64,000 nucleotides of DNA from Heterocephalus glaber. Lineage: Eukaryota > Chordata > Mammalia > Rodentia > Bathyergidae. A model generated the notes under the pieces. The model saw only the letters and a list, made by a program, of their open reading frames with translations. It had not been told where the DNA came from and did no database searches. Shown here piece by piece: positions 50,201 through 55,740 of this stretch. Made by a program: the position numbers and the translations under genes. Each line of letters begins with the position of its first letter. Positions within the stretch are counted from its first letter, which is position 1. The stretch covers positions 5,072,554 through 5,136,553 of the forward strand of contig NW_004624865.1 of NCBI RefSeq assembly GCF_000247695.1, written 5' to 3'.

Positions 50201-53200
50201 CCCTGAGCATAGAAAAAGGCACTATGACTATTCAAAGGCGTGATTCTAGGACACAGTGAGAAACTGATAGCAAGGGAACTGATTTTGGGCTAGGTACCAG
50301 GAGCATAGAAGTTATTTCCTTGCATCCTCCAAGCAGCCCTAAGAGACTGTAAAGAAATTTGCCACCACAGAGGACAGCGTTTCCATTAAATTACTACTGC
50401 CATCGATTAGAGAAAACATTTAACCTGTGCAGACCTCTGTATCTTATCCCTTGCTGCTGGACAGTCACTCTTAACAGCAAGTGATCACCAGGTTTTATAC
50501 ATAACTTCTGAAGCCTGTTGCTGGCCCCCAGCTGCCTCTGCCCTGCACTTGAGGATTCCAACTCCTGTCCCTCACTGGAATGTCTCAAAGTCTCCCAGCT
50601 GTCCTGACTGACCCGATTCCCACACGGAAGGGATCCAGGAGGTGTAACATGGAGCCTGTGATCCTGGTCATTCCAAAGTTGAGTGAGTATCAACACAGAC
50701 ATGCACACACACATGCACACACGGGTCCTGTGCACCATTCTGGGCACTTAGAAGCTGATAAAGTTGTACTCTAATTCTGAGTTCCTATTTTACATAACAA
50801 ATGGCATCGATATTCTCTTTGTTGTTATAAACACATTTTTATTCAAAATAATTATAATTTTTAACATAACCGGTAAGAATGGCATTTTACATTTTAAAAA
50901 ATCTTTCTCTTCACTCTATTGTGATATTTTGCTTTCACTAAAGTATATGAAGAAAATCTGGCCTCACACAGATAAGAATTTGAAAAAGGAGAAGTATGTT
51001 AATATCTTTTTCAGGTAACTGTGAATAGTTTTTATTTTGTCCTTGTATCCACATTGAACAAATTGTAGTTTCTTTCTTTCTTTTTTTTTTTTAAAGGGGA
51101 AGGGGTTTATTTGGCTTACAGTTCGTAGAAGTTTCAGTCCATAATCAGCCAACTCCAAGGCAGGGACAACAAACAGGCATAGCAGAGCAGAAACAACATG
51201 GCACACACAAGGCAGCAAAGGTAACAAGAGCTCACTATTCCTCACTATTCTCTTTTTACAGATACAGACACTAAGCATACACCTACTAAAGCACCTCAAG
51301 TTCTTGTCAAGAATTTTGGGGATCTTTTTTTTTTTTCTTTTGGCACCAGGGATTGAACTCAGGACCTTGTGCTTGCAAGGCAAGCAGCAGAACCACTGAG
51401 CCAAATCCCTGGCCTTGGGGGTCATCCTTGATCTAAATCATAACATTCCTGAAGAAATTTAAGCTGGTTTTTTTTTTGTATCAGAGGTCGATCTCAGAAC
51501 CTTGTGCTTGTGAGGCAGGTGAGGTGCAGTGCGCCACTGAGCTAAATCCCCAGCCCCAAAAGAAATTTAAGATTAAATTACATAATTTAACTATGTCAGT
51601 CTGTCAAGTCTGAATTCATCAGGTTTTATTCTGATGAAACTTAATAAAAATTAATCAGGTCTTAGCCCAGTAAAAAGTTATTATTAAAACTCAAATAGGA
51701 ACATGAGTTAGCACTTAGGTATTCTTTGTTCTTTACCTAAGAATGTCAATGTATGTCCTATAAATATGTCACATATATATGAGATATATATCATATATGT
51801 GTGTGTGTGTGCGCGCACGTGCATGTGCATGTCCTCAGAGCCACCTCATGTAGAAGAATCACCATGATCATTATCCTGGTTTCAAACTTCAGCATCTGGT
51901 CATTAGTCCTAAAATGGCAAGCATCTCGAAGACTTTACCTGAGCCCCTTCTCAATCATGCTTAATTATTGGCGCTCACTGGATTAATGACATAACAACCT
52001 TTCCCAGCACACCCATGGCTATTTTAAGGGAAAATAATCTTCCCTATTTGAAAAGGGTGTGTTCAAATTCAGTGTGAGAAACAGGGTTGGCAAAGCTGAA
52101 TATCATGTTTAACTTGCCTCATCTGACATCTCCACAGTTGAATCATTTCAGCAAAGAAGCATTTTCCTTTAAAAGCACGGAAAATCTTACTCATAATCAA
52201 TAGATACAAAGGACTGAAGAAATATGCTAGGAGGTAAAAAGAACAAGTGCTCCTTTTGCTATTACCATCTTTTGCGTAATAGTTGCTCCACCAGAAATGC
52301 AACTCACTGACAAAAAGCAGGATAAAAAAGAAAAAGATACTCTTCAATATATTCGCTTACCATCTTACCATCCGTAGTTACCATCTTTAATTCTGTTTCA
52401 GATAACCAGCTTTAAAATCTGGTGTTTTCTCTAGTATTCATTTAAAATCCCATTCCATGTCCCCAAATCATCATGGTGAAAGATGTGAGTAAAGACATTC
52501 AGCACTTATGAAGAAAGAGCTCACCTAGTTTGCTTTTTCTTTTGAGGCCTCTGCTGATGGATTTTATCTTGGTGTTAGGAATAATGTCAGTGTTGATAAC
52601 TTCCTTAGATCTCTGTAGGAAACCAGAACAGATGTTAAGAAAGCTTCCTACTGCCCTATGCAATATTTCCAAAGATGCTCTGGTAAATATAAAGAACCCA
52701 AGTGAGCTCCAAGACCAAGGATGGTAACATCTTGGGGAAATTATATTAAACCTAACATTCTGGTTCATCTTGATGTTGCTTTTTCATTCAAAATTTCTCA
52801 GTTCCTAAAATAGTACCTGAACAAAGTAATCATCACTAAGTGTCTGCTAAATGAATAAACTTTTAAGGCTCTCACACCAAACCAACCCAAAAGTCAAACT
52901 TACTCAATTTTGTCTGTATGCAAAACACGCTTTGGTATGAAAACAATGTGTGTTTATTGTAACTGCTGATGTCTAACCTACATGCAGTTTAGTCTCAGCC
53001 TCCTTTCCCATGTCTGAATGTTACTCTAAAACTGCTTTCAATTCTGAAATTTCAATTTTTTTTTTTTTTTTTGTACCAGAGATTGAACTCGGGTCCTTGC
53101 ACTTTCAAGGCAGGCAGTGGAACCACTGAGCTAAATCCCCAGCCCCTGAAATTTCAATTCTTAAAAAGTATTACTTTTTAAGGTAACTTACAGAAGTTCA

Positions 53201-55549
53201 GGATGATTAAATGGTTAGGATAATTCATACCAAAGTCTTTAATTCCAGCTGCTCATTCTCAATTTGATTTTCAAATTCCTAACTTGAAGATGACCAGAGG
53301 ACGACTGACCTTCTTAGAATCTGGGCTTTGTATGAGTGATAAAAATACATCACTTCTTTGGGAACTAAGCTACAGCCCAGGCTTCAGCTACAGTTTTTAA
53401 AACATAAGCAAATTAAAAAATGACCTCTGTTACTTACCTCTGTAACATTGTGGCAGGAAGTGCAGTAATATTTCCCTTCCTCAGTGAGACCCCAAGAGAT
53501 AGCATCACACTGAGAACAGCGCTCTTTTAACTCTTTCTATAGGAAAAGATAGAAAAAGTCTTATTATTAAACCATAATCCTAAAGCCTGCAGTTCTTAGT
53601 TCTAAGTTCCTGGCAATTTTACACTTATCAATAAAAAATTCCCGGAAAAGATGTCAGAGAGATTATCTGCAAACAAGAAACATTTAGTCTCTCTCTCTCT
53701 TTATCTTGTTTTTTGTTTTGGTACCGGGGATAACTCGGGTCCTTGTGCTTGGGAGGCAGGCAGCGGAACCACTGAGGCTAAATCCCCAGCCCTATCCTGG
53801 GTTTTTTTTGAGACAGGATCTATGTAGTTCAGGCTGGCCTTAAACTCACTACATAGCCCAGGCTGGTTTTGAACTCTCATCGATCCTCCTGCCTCAGCCA
53901 CCCAAGTGCTGGGATTATAGGTGTTCGCCACCATGCTCAGCTAGGAAACATTCAGTCTTTTGGGCAGTGTGAAAGTGAATTAAGTTATTAGAGAAAATGT
54001 ACCAAAATATGCAGAGAATGAGGGGAAAAAAGAAAGACAAAAGGTGATAAGGGTAAACTGTAAACAAAGATGAGAATATAAAACTCCTTGAGGGAGCCAG
54101 GGATTTAGCTCAGTTCTTCAGCCACCTGCCTTGAAAGGTCCTGAGTTCGATCCCCGGTATCAAAAAAAAAAAAAAAGAAGAAAGGGCTGGGAATATAGCT
54201 CAGTGAAAAAGCCCTGGTTTCAATCCCCAGTACCAAAACAAAACAAACTCCTTGAGGGCTGGGGATTTAGCTCAGTGGTTCCGCCGCCTGCCTCAAAAGC
54301 ACAAGGAGGAGTTCAATCCCCGGTACCAACCCCCGCCCCAAACCAAAACTCCTTGAAAGTGTTGTGAGAAAAAAAGACAAGATGTAAGTATGCAGATTTA
54401 AAAATTAGACAGGCCATTTGGAATTTCTGGTAGGAGACTAAAAACACATGCATACTTCAAAGGAACTAGATTTTAAAAAATTAATTGCATTGATACACTT
54501 TTGACATATACAAAGATCACATTCATTGTTTGAGGGCCGGGGATTTAGCTCAGTGGTTCCAACGCCTGCCTCAAAAGCACAAGGTCCTGAGTTCGATCCC
54601 CGGTACCAAAATAAATAAACAAACAAATAAAATCCTAAGATCACATTCATCGTAGGGAATTTGTACCTGTAAGTAACATATCTTCTTTTTTTTCCCATTC
54701 CCCTCCCTTCCCTTCAATCCTTCCCTCTTTACACAACTTTGTTTCTATTTCTATTGTTTACCTTCCATTCTTTTTAGGAACTAGATTTTTATTAATGCTG
54801 TTTCAAGTTCTGATTTACTTATTCAGCAGTAGAAAGGGTCTCAACTATGTGTGCAGCAGTCATTTTACCAGGTTCTGGGGATTCAAAGGCGAACAAAAGA
54901 GACACGGGATCCACTCACAGTATATGTGAACTATGTAATTATTAATTTCATATTTAGCATTTAGACATTAATCGTCCATTAGTGAATTAACCTTTACCAA
55001 GCAGCTACTACCGACTTTCTATCCCCATCTTGCTCTGCACACAGGGGCCTAATTATCTGACTCCCCTCTCTCTGCTGTTTGACTTCTTGTTACCACTTAA
55101 TTACCGGAGACTCACTTAACACCATCAGAGAAGGCAGTATTTTATGCAGTATGTAAAAAATGCATGTCAAATTTATTCTGATAACTTCGTAGAATTTCCA
55201 TTGACCCCTCACTGACAACGCTACTGATAACGGACACCTCCGGGTGCCCCCGCACCCGAATTTGGGAATCTCTACGCAAGAGGGGGCCAAGCTTCCCAGA
55301 GAGACGCAGGGATTCCCTGGGGCCATTTGGGTTCCGGCCCCGGACCCCCACATCAAAGGGAACTCGTGGGTAGTCCCGTGGAGACGGGCGAGTCAAGCGG
55401 GTGGCCACCCACAAACCCACAGCTCCGCCCCCCCTCACAGCAACCTCGCCGAGCCAGAAACTCCAGCCTCTTTCCCCAAACCGCTCACCTCCCACCCGTG
55501 GCCGCCCCCAGCCCGCCAGCGTCCTTCTTACCGCCTCCTCCAGCTCCAT
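16873..55549 (-). CDS. TAF1B: TAF1B, RNA polymerase I TBP-associated factor subunit B (complete, 15 coding exons)
   Basis: TAF1B (TAFI63) is a subunit of SL1/TIF-IB. With TBP, TAF1A and TAF1C, SL1 binds the rDNA core promoter and recruits RNA polymerase I in the nucleolus. TAF1B is a TFIIB-like factor related to yeast Rrn7. Exons joined from high to low coordinates give 1761 nt, 586 aa plus stop, with every junction in phase. The N-terminal zinc ribbon has Cys13, Cys16, Cys31 and Cys34. A conserved [10 protein letters not shown] block lies near residue 71 and [20 protein letters not shown] from residue 102. The TFIIB-like core continues through [20 protein letters not shown] (exon 10) to [18 protein letters not shown] and [20 protein letters not shown] sequences (exons 14-15). 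The C-terminus ends in a basic SRSRRR and is a few residues shorter than in human. GRHL1 follows downstream in the same direction. Confidence 0.97.
17066..17252 (-). other. TAF1B: TAF1B intron 14 (187 bp, mostly a B1)
   Basis: This is a very short GT-AG intron. About 114 of its 187 bp are an antisense B1 (17119-17232), leaving little other intron sequence. Confidence 0.85.
17119..17232 (+). repeat. B1 SINE inside TAF1B intron 14
   Basis: TAGCATGGTGATGCACACCT to GTGAGACCCTGTTCC, antisense to TAF1B. Confidence 0.85.
17253..17475 (-). CDS. TAF1B: TAF1B exon 14
   Basis: This 223-nt exon is the longest. It completes E449 and encodes residues 450-522 plus two bases, including [40 protein letters not shown] and [16 protein letters not shown]. 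The acceptor is ATTTCCAG and the donor GTGGGTGA. Confidence 0.96.
17601..17686 (-). repeat. ID SINE
   Basis: TTTCTTAGTTTTGA (17577-17590) recurs just after it. Confidence 0.88.
17830..18028 (+). repeat. B1-dID SINE, composite
   Basis: A B1 half, then a partial ID end (CTCTATCCCCGGTAC), then a dID half (GGGGGTGTAGCTCACAGTGA). Confidence 0.65.
18282..18352 (-). CDS. TAF1B: TAF1B exon 13
   Basis: The 71-nt exon completes K425 and encodes [23 protein letters not shown] (residues 426-448) plus one base. It is GC-richer than the other exons. The acceptor is CCCACACAG and the donor GTGAGTGG. A 301-codon open frame on the plus strand crosses it but is not a gene. Confidence 0.94.
18541..18640 (+). 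repeat. B1 SINE
   Basis: CACTGGGCGTGACTGTGAAG to GACCCTGTCTCAGCAG. Confidence 0.7.
18876..18968 (-). repeat. B1 SINE fragment
   Basis: CAGTTCAGGCTGGCCTGGAA to CACCATGCCCAGCC. Confidence 0.7.
19627..19655. repeat. (GA)n microsatellite
   Basis: About 14 GA units with one interruption. Confidence 0.9.
19665..19790 (-). repeat. B1 SINE with internal duplication
   Basis: TAGTCTAGGCTGGTCTTGAA and TAGCCCAAGCTGGCCTCAAA are the two copies of the duplicated segment. Confidence 0.78.
19800..20260 (-). mobile_element. Old L1 3' fragment
   Basis: On the plus strand the text GAATGAGGCTGCTATCAGCG and GGCTGCACCACTTTGCAACC resembles the reverse of an ancient mammalian L1 3' end. It is diverged, so the limits are approximate. 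Confidence 0.55.
20273..20333 (-). repeat. ID SINE, internally deleted
   Basis: GGTACCAGGGATCAAACTCG then GTGCGGAGCTAAATCC; the central part is missing. Confidence 0.75.
20591..20705 (+). repeat. B1 SINE
   Basis: AGCTGGGTGTGGTGGTGCAG to GATCCTGCCTCAAAAAAC. Confidence 0.82.
20708..20799 (+). repeat. ID SINE
   Basis: GGGGATTTAGCTCAGTGG to TTCGATCCCCGGTACC plus tail. Confidence 0.87.
20807..20870 (+). repeat. ID-like unit
   Basis: GGGCTGGGGGTGCAGCTCAA to GTGGTCCCCAGCATC. Confidence 0.6.
20887..20977 (-). CDS. TAF1B: TAF1B exon 12
   Basis: The 91-nt exon completes D395 and encodes [20 protein letters not shown] and KQNWEEARA plus two bases of K425. The acceptor is TTCTTTCAG and the donor GTATGTTG. 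Confidence 0.95.
20978..22408 (-). other. TAF1B: TAF1B intron 11
   Basis: This is a 1431-bp GT-AG intron. I see no SINE or L1 copy in it and no other feature. Confidence 0.7.
22409..22455 (-). CDS. TAF1B: TAF1B exon 11 (micro-exon-like, 47 nt)
   Basis: The exon has only 47 nt: it completes W379 and encodes [15 protein letters not shown] plus one base of D395. The human counterpart reads SLSNLAEKHNEKNKK. The acceptor is ATCCCTAG and the donor GTACTGAA. It was recognised by homology and by phase 2-to-1 fit with its neighbours. Confidence 0.92.
22619..22745 (+). repeat. B1 SINE
   Basis: TACTCTGCTGGGCGTGGTGG to GACCCTGTCTCAAAAC. It lies in TAF1B intron 10. Confidence 0.85.
22747..22828 (+). repeat. 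ID SINE
   Basis: GGGCTGGAGACTTAGCTCAG to TTCGATTCCCATACC. Confidence 0.83.
22917..23094 (-). CDS. TAF1B: TAF1B exon 10
   Basis: The 178-nt exon completes D320 and encodes residues 321-378 plus two bases of W379. It contains [20 protein letters not shown] and [18 protein letters not shown], the hydrophobic helix expected in the TFIIB-like cyclin fold. The acceptor is TTCAACAG and the donor GTGAGAGC. Confidence 0.95.
23176..23275 (+). repeat. B1 SINE fragment
   Basis: A diverged, 3'-shortened B1. Confidence 0.6.
24451..24540 (+). repeat. ID SINE (older form)
   Basis: GGCTCAGTGGTAAAGCACTT to TGTCCCCAGCACTACC, closer to the classic rodent ID. Confidence 0.7.
24563..24650 (-). repeat. ID SINE
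   Basis: GGCGGTACTGGGGATTGAAC to GCCACATCCTCAGCCC. Confidence 0.82.
24653..24737 (-). repeat. ID SINE
   Basis: GTACTGGGGATCAAACTCGG to GCTAAATCCCTGGCCC, directly after the previous ID in the same orientation. Confidence 0.82.
24748..24902 (+). repeat. B1 SINE with internal duplication
   Basis: GGCTACATAGTGAGTTCAAG is followed by the second copy GCCTGAATTACATAACAAG; the tail is (AAC)n. Confidence 0.82.
25347..25510 (+). repeat. B1 SINE with internal duplication
   Basis: CTACATAGTGAGTTCAAGAC then CTACATAGTGAGACCCTG. Confidence 0.83.
25688..25794 (+). repeat. ID SINE
   Basis: It is flanked by AAAACCACATTGG (25673-25685 and 25795-25807) and has a long interrupted A tail. Confidence 0.88.
25808..25866 (+). 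mobile_element. Very short L1 tail
   Basis: This is a 59-bp piece with CAAAGCTTTTGTACATGGGG and an A-rich end. It is flanked by AAACCACATTGG-type repeats shared with the neighbouring ID. Confidence 0.65.
25979..26062 (+). repeat. B1 SINE fragment
   Basis: GGCTGGGTGTGGTGGTGCAT to GCCTGGGCAACTGC. Confidence 0.75.
26066..26345 (+). mobile_element. Probable MaLR-type solo LTR fragment
   Basis: The start reads TATGTAGGTGTCCCCCAAAG. The end has GAGCCAAAATAAACCACTGC, TTGTGGGTGTCGGGTATTTT and AGGAAGTAACTCA, resembling MaLR (ERVL-derived) LTRs with their AATAAA signal. No internal region is present. Confidence 0.5.
26390..26485 (+). repeat. ID SINE (classic form)
   Basis: GTAGCTCAGTGATGGAGCAC to GGTTCAATCCCCAGTACTGC. 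Confidence 0.82.
26944..27103 (+). repeat. B1 SINE with internal duplication
   Basis: Two copies of the TCAAGGTCAGCGTGGGGTAT / TCAAAGCCAGTCTGAAGCAC segment. Confidence 0.75.
27297..27379 (-). repeat. ID SINE
   Basis: CATACTGGGAATCAAACTCA to GCTAAATCTCCGGCCC. Confidence 0.8.
27534..27655 (-). repeat. B1 SINE
   Basis: AAGACAGGCTCTTACTGTGT to CACCACCAGGCCTG. Confidence 0.78.
27691..27774 (-). repeat. ID SINE
   Basis: CAGTATATGTACTT at 27677-27690 recurs at 27775-27788. Confidence 0.88.
27915..28092 (+). repeat. B1-dID SINE
   Basis: B1 (CAGCTGGGAGGGTTTACACC) plus dID ending GGTTCAATCCCCAGTACT, then a CACACC-rich tail to about 28125. Confidence 0.78.
28436..28582 (+). repeat. B1 SINE
   Basis: GGCCAGCACGGTGGTGCACA to ACCCTTGTCTCAAAAAAT. 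Confidence 0.78.
29151..29203. repeat. (GT)n microsatellite
   Basis: About 26 GT units next to a reversed B1. Confidence 0.97.
29208..29325 (-). repeat. B1 SINE
   Basis: TTGAGACAGGGTTTCCCTAT to CTCCCACACCTGGC; only about 170 bp from exon 9. Confidence 0.82.
29493..29640 (-). CDS. TAF1B: TAF1B exon 9
   Basis: The 148-nt exon encodes residues 271-319 plus one base. It runs [49 protein letters not shown]. The acceptor is CTATTTCAG and the donor GTAAGCAT. Confidence 0.96.
29686..29783 (-). repeat. ID SINE
   Basis: A 17-bp duplication CAATTGTTCTGATTTTA (29669-29685 and 29784-29800) bounds it. Confidence 0.9.
29888..30005 (-). repeat. B1 SINE
   Basis: TTTTTGGAGACAGAGTCTCA to CACCACACCTGGC. Confidence 0.82.
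30740..31760 (+). mobile_element. Old L1 3' region, split by the foldback element
   Basis: The left part (30740-30980) has AACTCTACTCTCAGCTACAC and AAATGTGCATCAAGGAC. The right part (31487-31760) has GAAGCCAGATGTAAAAGAAG and ATTCCATTCATATAAGGTC. Both are typical of ancient L1 3' ends. Copy A of the foldback lies between. Confidence 0.55.
30981..31486. mobile_element. Mariner-derived foldback element, copy A
   Basis: The arms (about 30981-31118 and 31340-31486) are inverted copies of each other. Each carries the CTCTGGAGTCCTC / ACTCCAGAG core and a CACAGT-type outer end. On the minus strand, 31236-31195 reads [14 protein letters not shown], the mariner transposase motif holding the third catalytic Asp region. 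The right arm reads [17 protein letters not shown] on the plus strand, a mariner C-terminus. The frames are broken by stops. The element interrupts an old L1 (30740-31760). Confidence 0.75.
31762..31945 (+). repeat. B1-dID SINE
   Basis: A 5'-truncated B1, a TTTAAAAAGGGG linker and dID (GTAGCTCAGTGCAAAGGCCC). Confidence 0.8.
32159..32268 (+). repeat. ID SINE
   Basis: The tail is (AAAAC)n-like. Confidence 0.83.
32441..32529 (+). repeat. ID SINE
   Basis: TAAGACCTAG occurs on both sides. Confidence 0.85.
32579..32637 (+). repeat. ID SINE, 5'-truncated
   Basis: Only CAGCTGCCTGCCTCACAAGC to GGTACC remains; ACTAGAGATCA flanks it. Confidence 0.8.
32665..32770 (+). repeat. B1 SINE fragment
   Basis: AGATGGGCGTGGTGACACAT to CTACACAGTGAGTTTAAAGC, cut off before its usual end. 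Confidence 0.78.
32771..32872 (-). mobile_element. L1 3' fragment
   Basis: The plus strand reads CTGGGCATATACCCCAAGTA, then GGATTGCTGGGCGTATGGTA and TTTTCCATAGTGG, the reverse complement of the standard L1 3' block. Confidence 0.75.
33888..33980 (+). repeat. ID SINE
   Basis: GGCCAGGGATTTAGCTCAGT to TTCAATCCCCGGTACC. Confidence 0.87.
34029..34119 (+). repeat. ID SINE
   Basis: It lies 50 bp after the previous ID in the same orientation; AGAATGA follows its tail. Confidence 0.87.
34180..34325 (-). repeat. B1-dID SINE
   Basis: CACTGAGCTCCATCTCCAGC is the dID remnant; reversed B1 follows. Confidence 0.7.
36036..36126 (-). repeat. ID SINE
   Basis: GGTACTGGGGACCAAACTCG to CTAAATCCCCAGCCC. Confidence 0.87.
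36408..36556 (+). repeat. B1 SINE with internal duplication
   Basis: GAGGCCAGTGTGGGCTCCAC then AAGGCCAGCCTGGACCACAT. Confidence 0.82.
37319..37395 (-). repeat. ID SINE, internally shortened
   Basis: A perfect 18-bp duplication CCTCTTTCAGAATTTCTT (37301-37318 and 37396-37413). Confidence 0.9.
38500..40300 (+). mobile_element. Old L1 5' UTR/ORF1-type sequence
   Basis: The A-rich text includes AAGAAAAATTTCCAAATCTG, AGAGAAAATCTCAAAAAGCA followed by GCCGGAGGG, GGACACAAAAAACATGAC and AACAATTCGTGACCTG. These are blocks I associate with ancient L1 5' regions. It is interrupted by a B1-dID (38780-38960); the GC-richer interval 39440-39700 is uncertain. Confidence 0.5.
38780..38960 (+). repeat. B1-dID SINE inside old L1
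   Basis: B1 (GGGTATGGCGGTGCATACTG) plus dID (GGCTGAGGACATAGCTCAGC). Confidence 0.75.
42361..42450 (+). repeat. ID SINE
   Basis: It is flanked by AACTCCAACA-type sequence on both sides. Confidence 0.87.
42527..42680 (-). repeat. B1 SINE with internal duplication
   Basis: It lies 50 bp from exon 8; GCCTTGAACTCACTGTGTAG separates the two duplicated parts. Confidence 0.8.
42730..42829 (-). CDS. TAF1B: TAF1B exon 8
   Basis: The 100-nt exon completes R237 and encodes residues 238-270, from [20 protein letters not shown] to [13 protein letters not shown]. The acceptor is AAATACAG and the donor GTGAGTTC. Confidence 0.96.
42985..43205 (-). repeat. B1-ID composite SINE
   Basis: A reversed, nearly full ID half (GAGGATTGAACCCAGGGATT to CTACATTCCCAG) followed by a reversed B1. 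Confidence 0.68.
43473..43620 (+). repeat. B1 SINE with internal duplication
   Basis: CACATAATGAGTTCAAACCT separates the duplicated parts. Confidence 0.82.
43670..43785 (+). repeat. B1 SINE
   Basis: GGGCATGGTGGGGCATACCA to GACCTTGTCTCAAAAAGC. Confidence 0.8.
45821..45908 (+). repeat. ID SINE
   Basis: GGGGCTGGGGATTTAGCTCA to CAAGCCCCGGTACC. Confidence 0.87.
46091..46212 (+). repeat. B1 SINE
   Basis: GTTGGCCACAGTAGCACATG to GACCTTATCTCAATAAAC. Confidence 0.78.
46234..46327 (+). repeat. ID SINE
   Basis: AAATTTAATACTCC recurs on both sides. Confidence 0.85.
46562..46645 (+). repeat. ID SINE
   Basis: GGGCTGGGATTTAGCTCAGT; TATCCAAA-type flanks. Confidence 0.83.
46667..46815 (+). repeat. B1 SINE with internal duplication
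   Basis: CTACACAGTGAGTTCAAGTT separates the duplicated parts. Confidence 0.82.
46842..46918 (-). repeat. ID SINE, shortened
   Basis: GGGCACTGGAAATCAAACTC to CTAAATCCCCGGCCC; ends 76 bp from exon 7. Confidence 0.82.
46995..47151 (-). CDS. TAF1B: TAF1B exon 7
   Basis: The 157-nt exon ends with residues up to L236 plus two bases of R237, and includes [13 protein letters not shown] and [21 protein letters not shown] chose the acceptor TCCCTGCAG (exon starts at 47151) because it fits human length better. Another acceptor, TCTTTCAG, lies 21 nt upstream (exon would start at 47172) and would add seven residues in frame. Confidence 0.88.
47241..47334 (-). repeat. ID SINE
   Basis: CTTAAAATATCTT flanks it on both sides. 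Confidence 0.87.
47533..47676 (-). repeat. B1 SINE
   Basis: ATCGAGACAGGGTCTTGCTA to CACCACACCTGGC. Confidence 0.82.
48062..48215 (-). CDS. TAF1B: TAF1B exon 6 (serine-rich linker)
   Basis: The 154-nt exon encodes residues 134-184 plus one base. It includes [13 protein letters not shown] and a serine- and acid-rich stretch ending in [11 protein letters not shown]. It is a fast-evolving linker compared with the flanking exons. The donor is GTAAAGAT. Confidence 0.95.
48216..49068 (-). other. TAF1B: TAF1B intron 5
   Basis: This is an 853-bp GT-AG intron. It has no SINE or L1 copies that I can see, which is unusual in this window. The last 200 bp next to exon 5 are moderately GC-rich. Confidence 0.75.
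49069..49164 (-). CDS. TAF1B: TAF1B exon 5
   Basis: The 96-nt, 32-codon exon encodes residues 102-133, starting [20 protein letters not shown]. The acceptor is CACCTCAG and the donor GTGGGTTG. The sequence is almost unchanged from human. Confidence 0.96.
49545..49642 (-). CDS. TAF1B: TAF1B exon 4
   Basis: The 98-nt exon completes E69 and encodes residues 70-101, [20 protein letters not shown] followed by [12 protein letters not shown]. The acceptor is TCACTCAG and the donor GTGAGCCT. No long open frame marks it; it was found by looking for the conserved [10 protein letters not shown] block. Confidence 0.95.
50012..50106 (-). repeat. ID SINE
   Basis: GGTACTGGGGATTGAACTCA to CTAAATCCCCTGCCC. 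Confidence 0.85.
51095..51240 (-). mobile_element. Probable old LTR fragment
   Basis: The text GGGGTTTATTTGGCTTACAG, TTTCAGTCCATAATCAGCC and AACATGGCA matches a widespread MaLR-related LTR pattern that usually reads TTTATTTTGGCTCACAG. Orientation and limits are tentative. Confidence 0.4.
51325..51415 (-). repeat. ID SINE
   Basis: GGCACCAGGGATTGAACTCA to CCAAATCCCTGGCC. Confidence 0.84.
51464..51557 (-). repeat. ID SINE
   Basis: AAGAAATTTAAG flanks it on both sides. Confidence 0.84.
51767..51835. repeat. Alternating purine-pyrimidine tract
   Basis: TATATATGAGATATATATCA leads into (GT)n, then GCGCGCACGTGCATGTGCAT. Confidence 0.85.
52525..52612 (-). CDS. TAF1B: TAF1B exon 3
   Basis: The 88-nt exon encodes residues 40-68 plus one base of E69, including [20 protein letters not shown]. 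The acceptor is CCTACAG and the donor GTGAGCTC. The first three residues (RSK) differ from human VTQ; the rest aligns well. Confidence 0.95.
52613..53437 (-). other. TAF1B: TAF1B intron 2
   Basis: This is an 825-bp GT-AG intron. One minus-strand ID at 53058-53145 is flanked by a CTGAAATTTCAATT direct repeat. The rest is unremarkable AT-rich sequence. Confidence 0.85.
53058..53145 (-). repeat. ID SINE
   Basis: CTGAAATTTCAATT flanks it on both sides. Confidence 0.88.
53438..53536 (-). CDS. TAF1B: TAF1B exon 2 (zinc ribbon)
   Basis: The exon encodes residues 7-39, bounded by a CCTATAG acceptor and a GTAAGTAA donor. It carries both CxxC knuckles of the TFIIB-type zinc ribbon, CSQC (13-16) and CTSC (31-34), 14 residues apart. 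Confidence 0.96.
53705..53793 (-). repeat. ID SINE
   Basis: GGTACCGGGGATAACTCGGG to CTAAATCCCCAGCCC. Confidence 0.85.
53797..53944 (-). repeat. B1 SINE with internal duplication
   Basis: TAGTTCAGGCTGGCCTTAAA and TAGCCCAGGCTGGTTTTGAA are the duplicated parts. Confidence 0.82.
54094..54346 (+). repeat. Three head-to-tail ID-type units
   Basis: Units at 54094-54176 (ID), 54184-54246 (short dID) and 54256-54346 (ID), all in the same orientation with A-rich linkers. Confidence 0.82.
54534..54633 (+). repeat. ID SINE
   Basis: AAGATCACATTCAT (54512-54525) recurs just after the tail. Confidence 0.88.
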
Positions 55550-55740
55550 CCCGCCGGAACAAGACAGTGCGCCGGCCCGTTACCCGGGCAGCGGACGTGG
55601 CTTCCGGGAGCGCGATAGGAGCCCTCCGACCGGAAACTCGAAACCCAGACTTTGAGTTCCGGACTCCATCCGCGTGCTCCCGGGCAAGACTCCGGGAATC
55701 CTGCAACTTCCCTTCTCCTCCCCGCAACCTGGGATAATGT
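55200..55740 (-). promoter_or_regulatory. TAF1B: TAF1B CpG island and promoter
   Basis: This CpG-rich block surrounds TAF1B exon 1. On the minus strand, upstream of the ATG, there is an ETS-type core, CCCGGAAG, at 55601-55608, and no TATA box. ETS-driven TATA-less promoters are usual for ubiquitously expressed transcription-machinery genes. The exact start site is not visible; it should lie roughly between 55560 and 55660. Confidence 0.8.
55532..55549 (-). CDS. TAF1B: TAF1B coding exon 1
   Basis: The exon has 18 coding bases from the ATG at 55549-55547, encoding MELEEA (human MDLEEA). The donor is GTAAGAAGG. It lies in a CpG island, and its six whole codons put exon 2 in phase 0. Confidence 0.95.

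Larger units (their letters stand above)
49643..52524 (-). other. TAF1B: TAF1B intron 3
   Basis: This is a 2882-bp GT-AG intron. It contains three minus-strand IDs (50012-50106, 51325-51415, 51464-51557), a probable old LTR fragment (51095-51240) and an alternating purine-pyrimidine tract (51767-51835). The intervals 50107-51090 and 51840-52500 show nothing I recognise. Confidence 0.8.
53537..55531 (-). other. TAF1B: TAF1B intron 1
   Basis: This is a 1995-bp GT-AG intron. It carries an ID (minus, 53705-53793), a B1 (minus, 53797-53944), three closely spaced plus-strand ID-type units (54094-54346) and another ID (54534-54633). The interval 54700-55200 shows nothing recognisable. Confidence 0.85.

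Noticed and set aside
55142..55549. TAF1B exon 1 reading on past the six-residue start
   Set aside because: The extension past MELEEA is intronic: a GTAAGAAGG donor follows and the spliced frame continues in exon 2 with the zinc ribbon.
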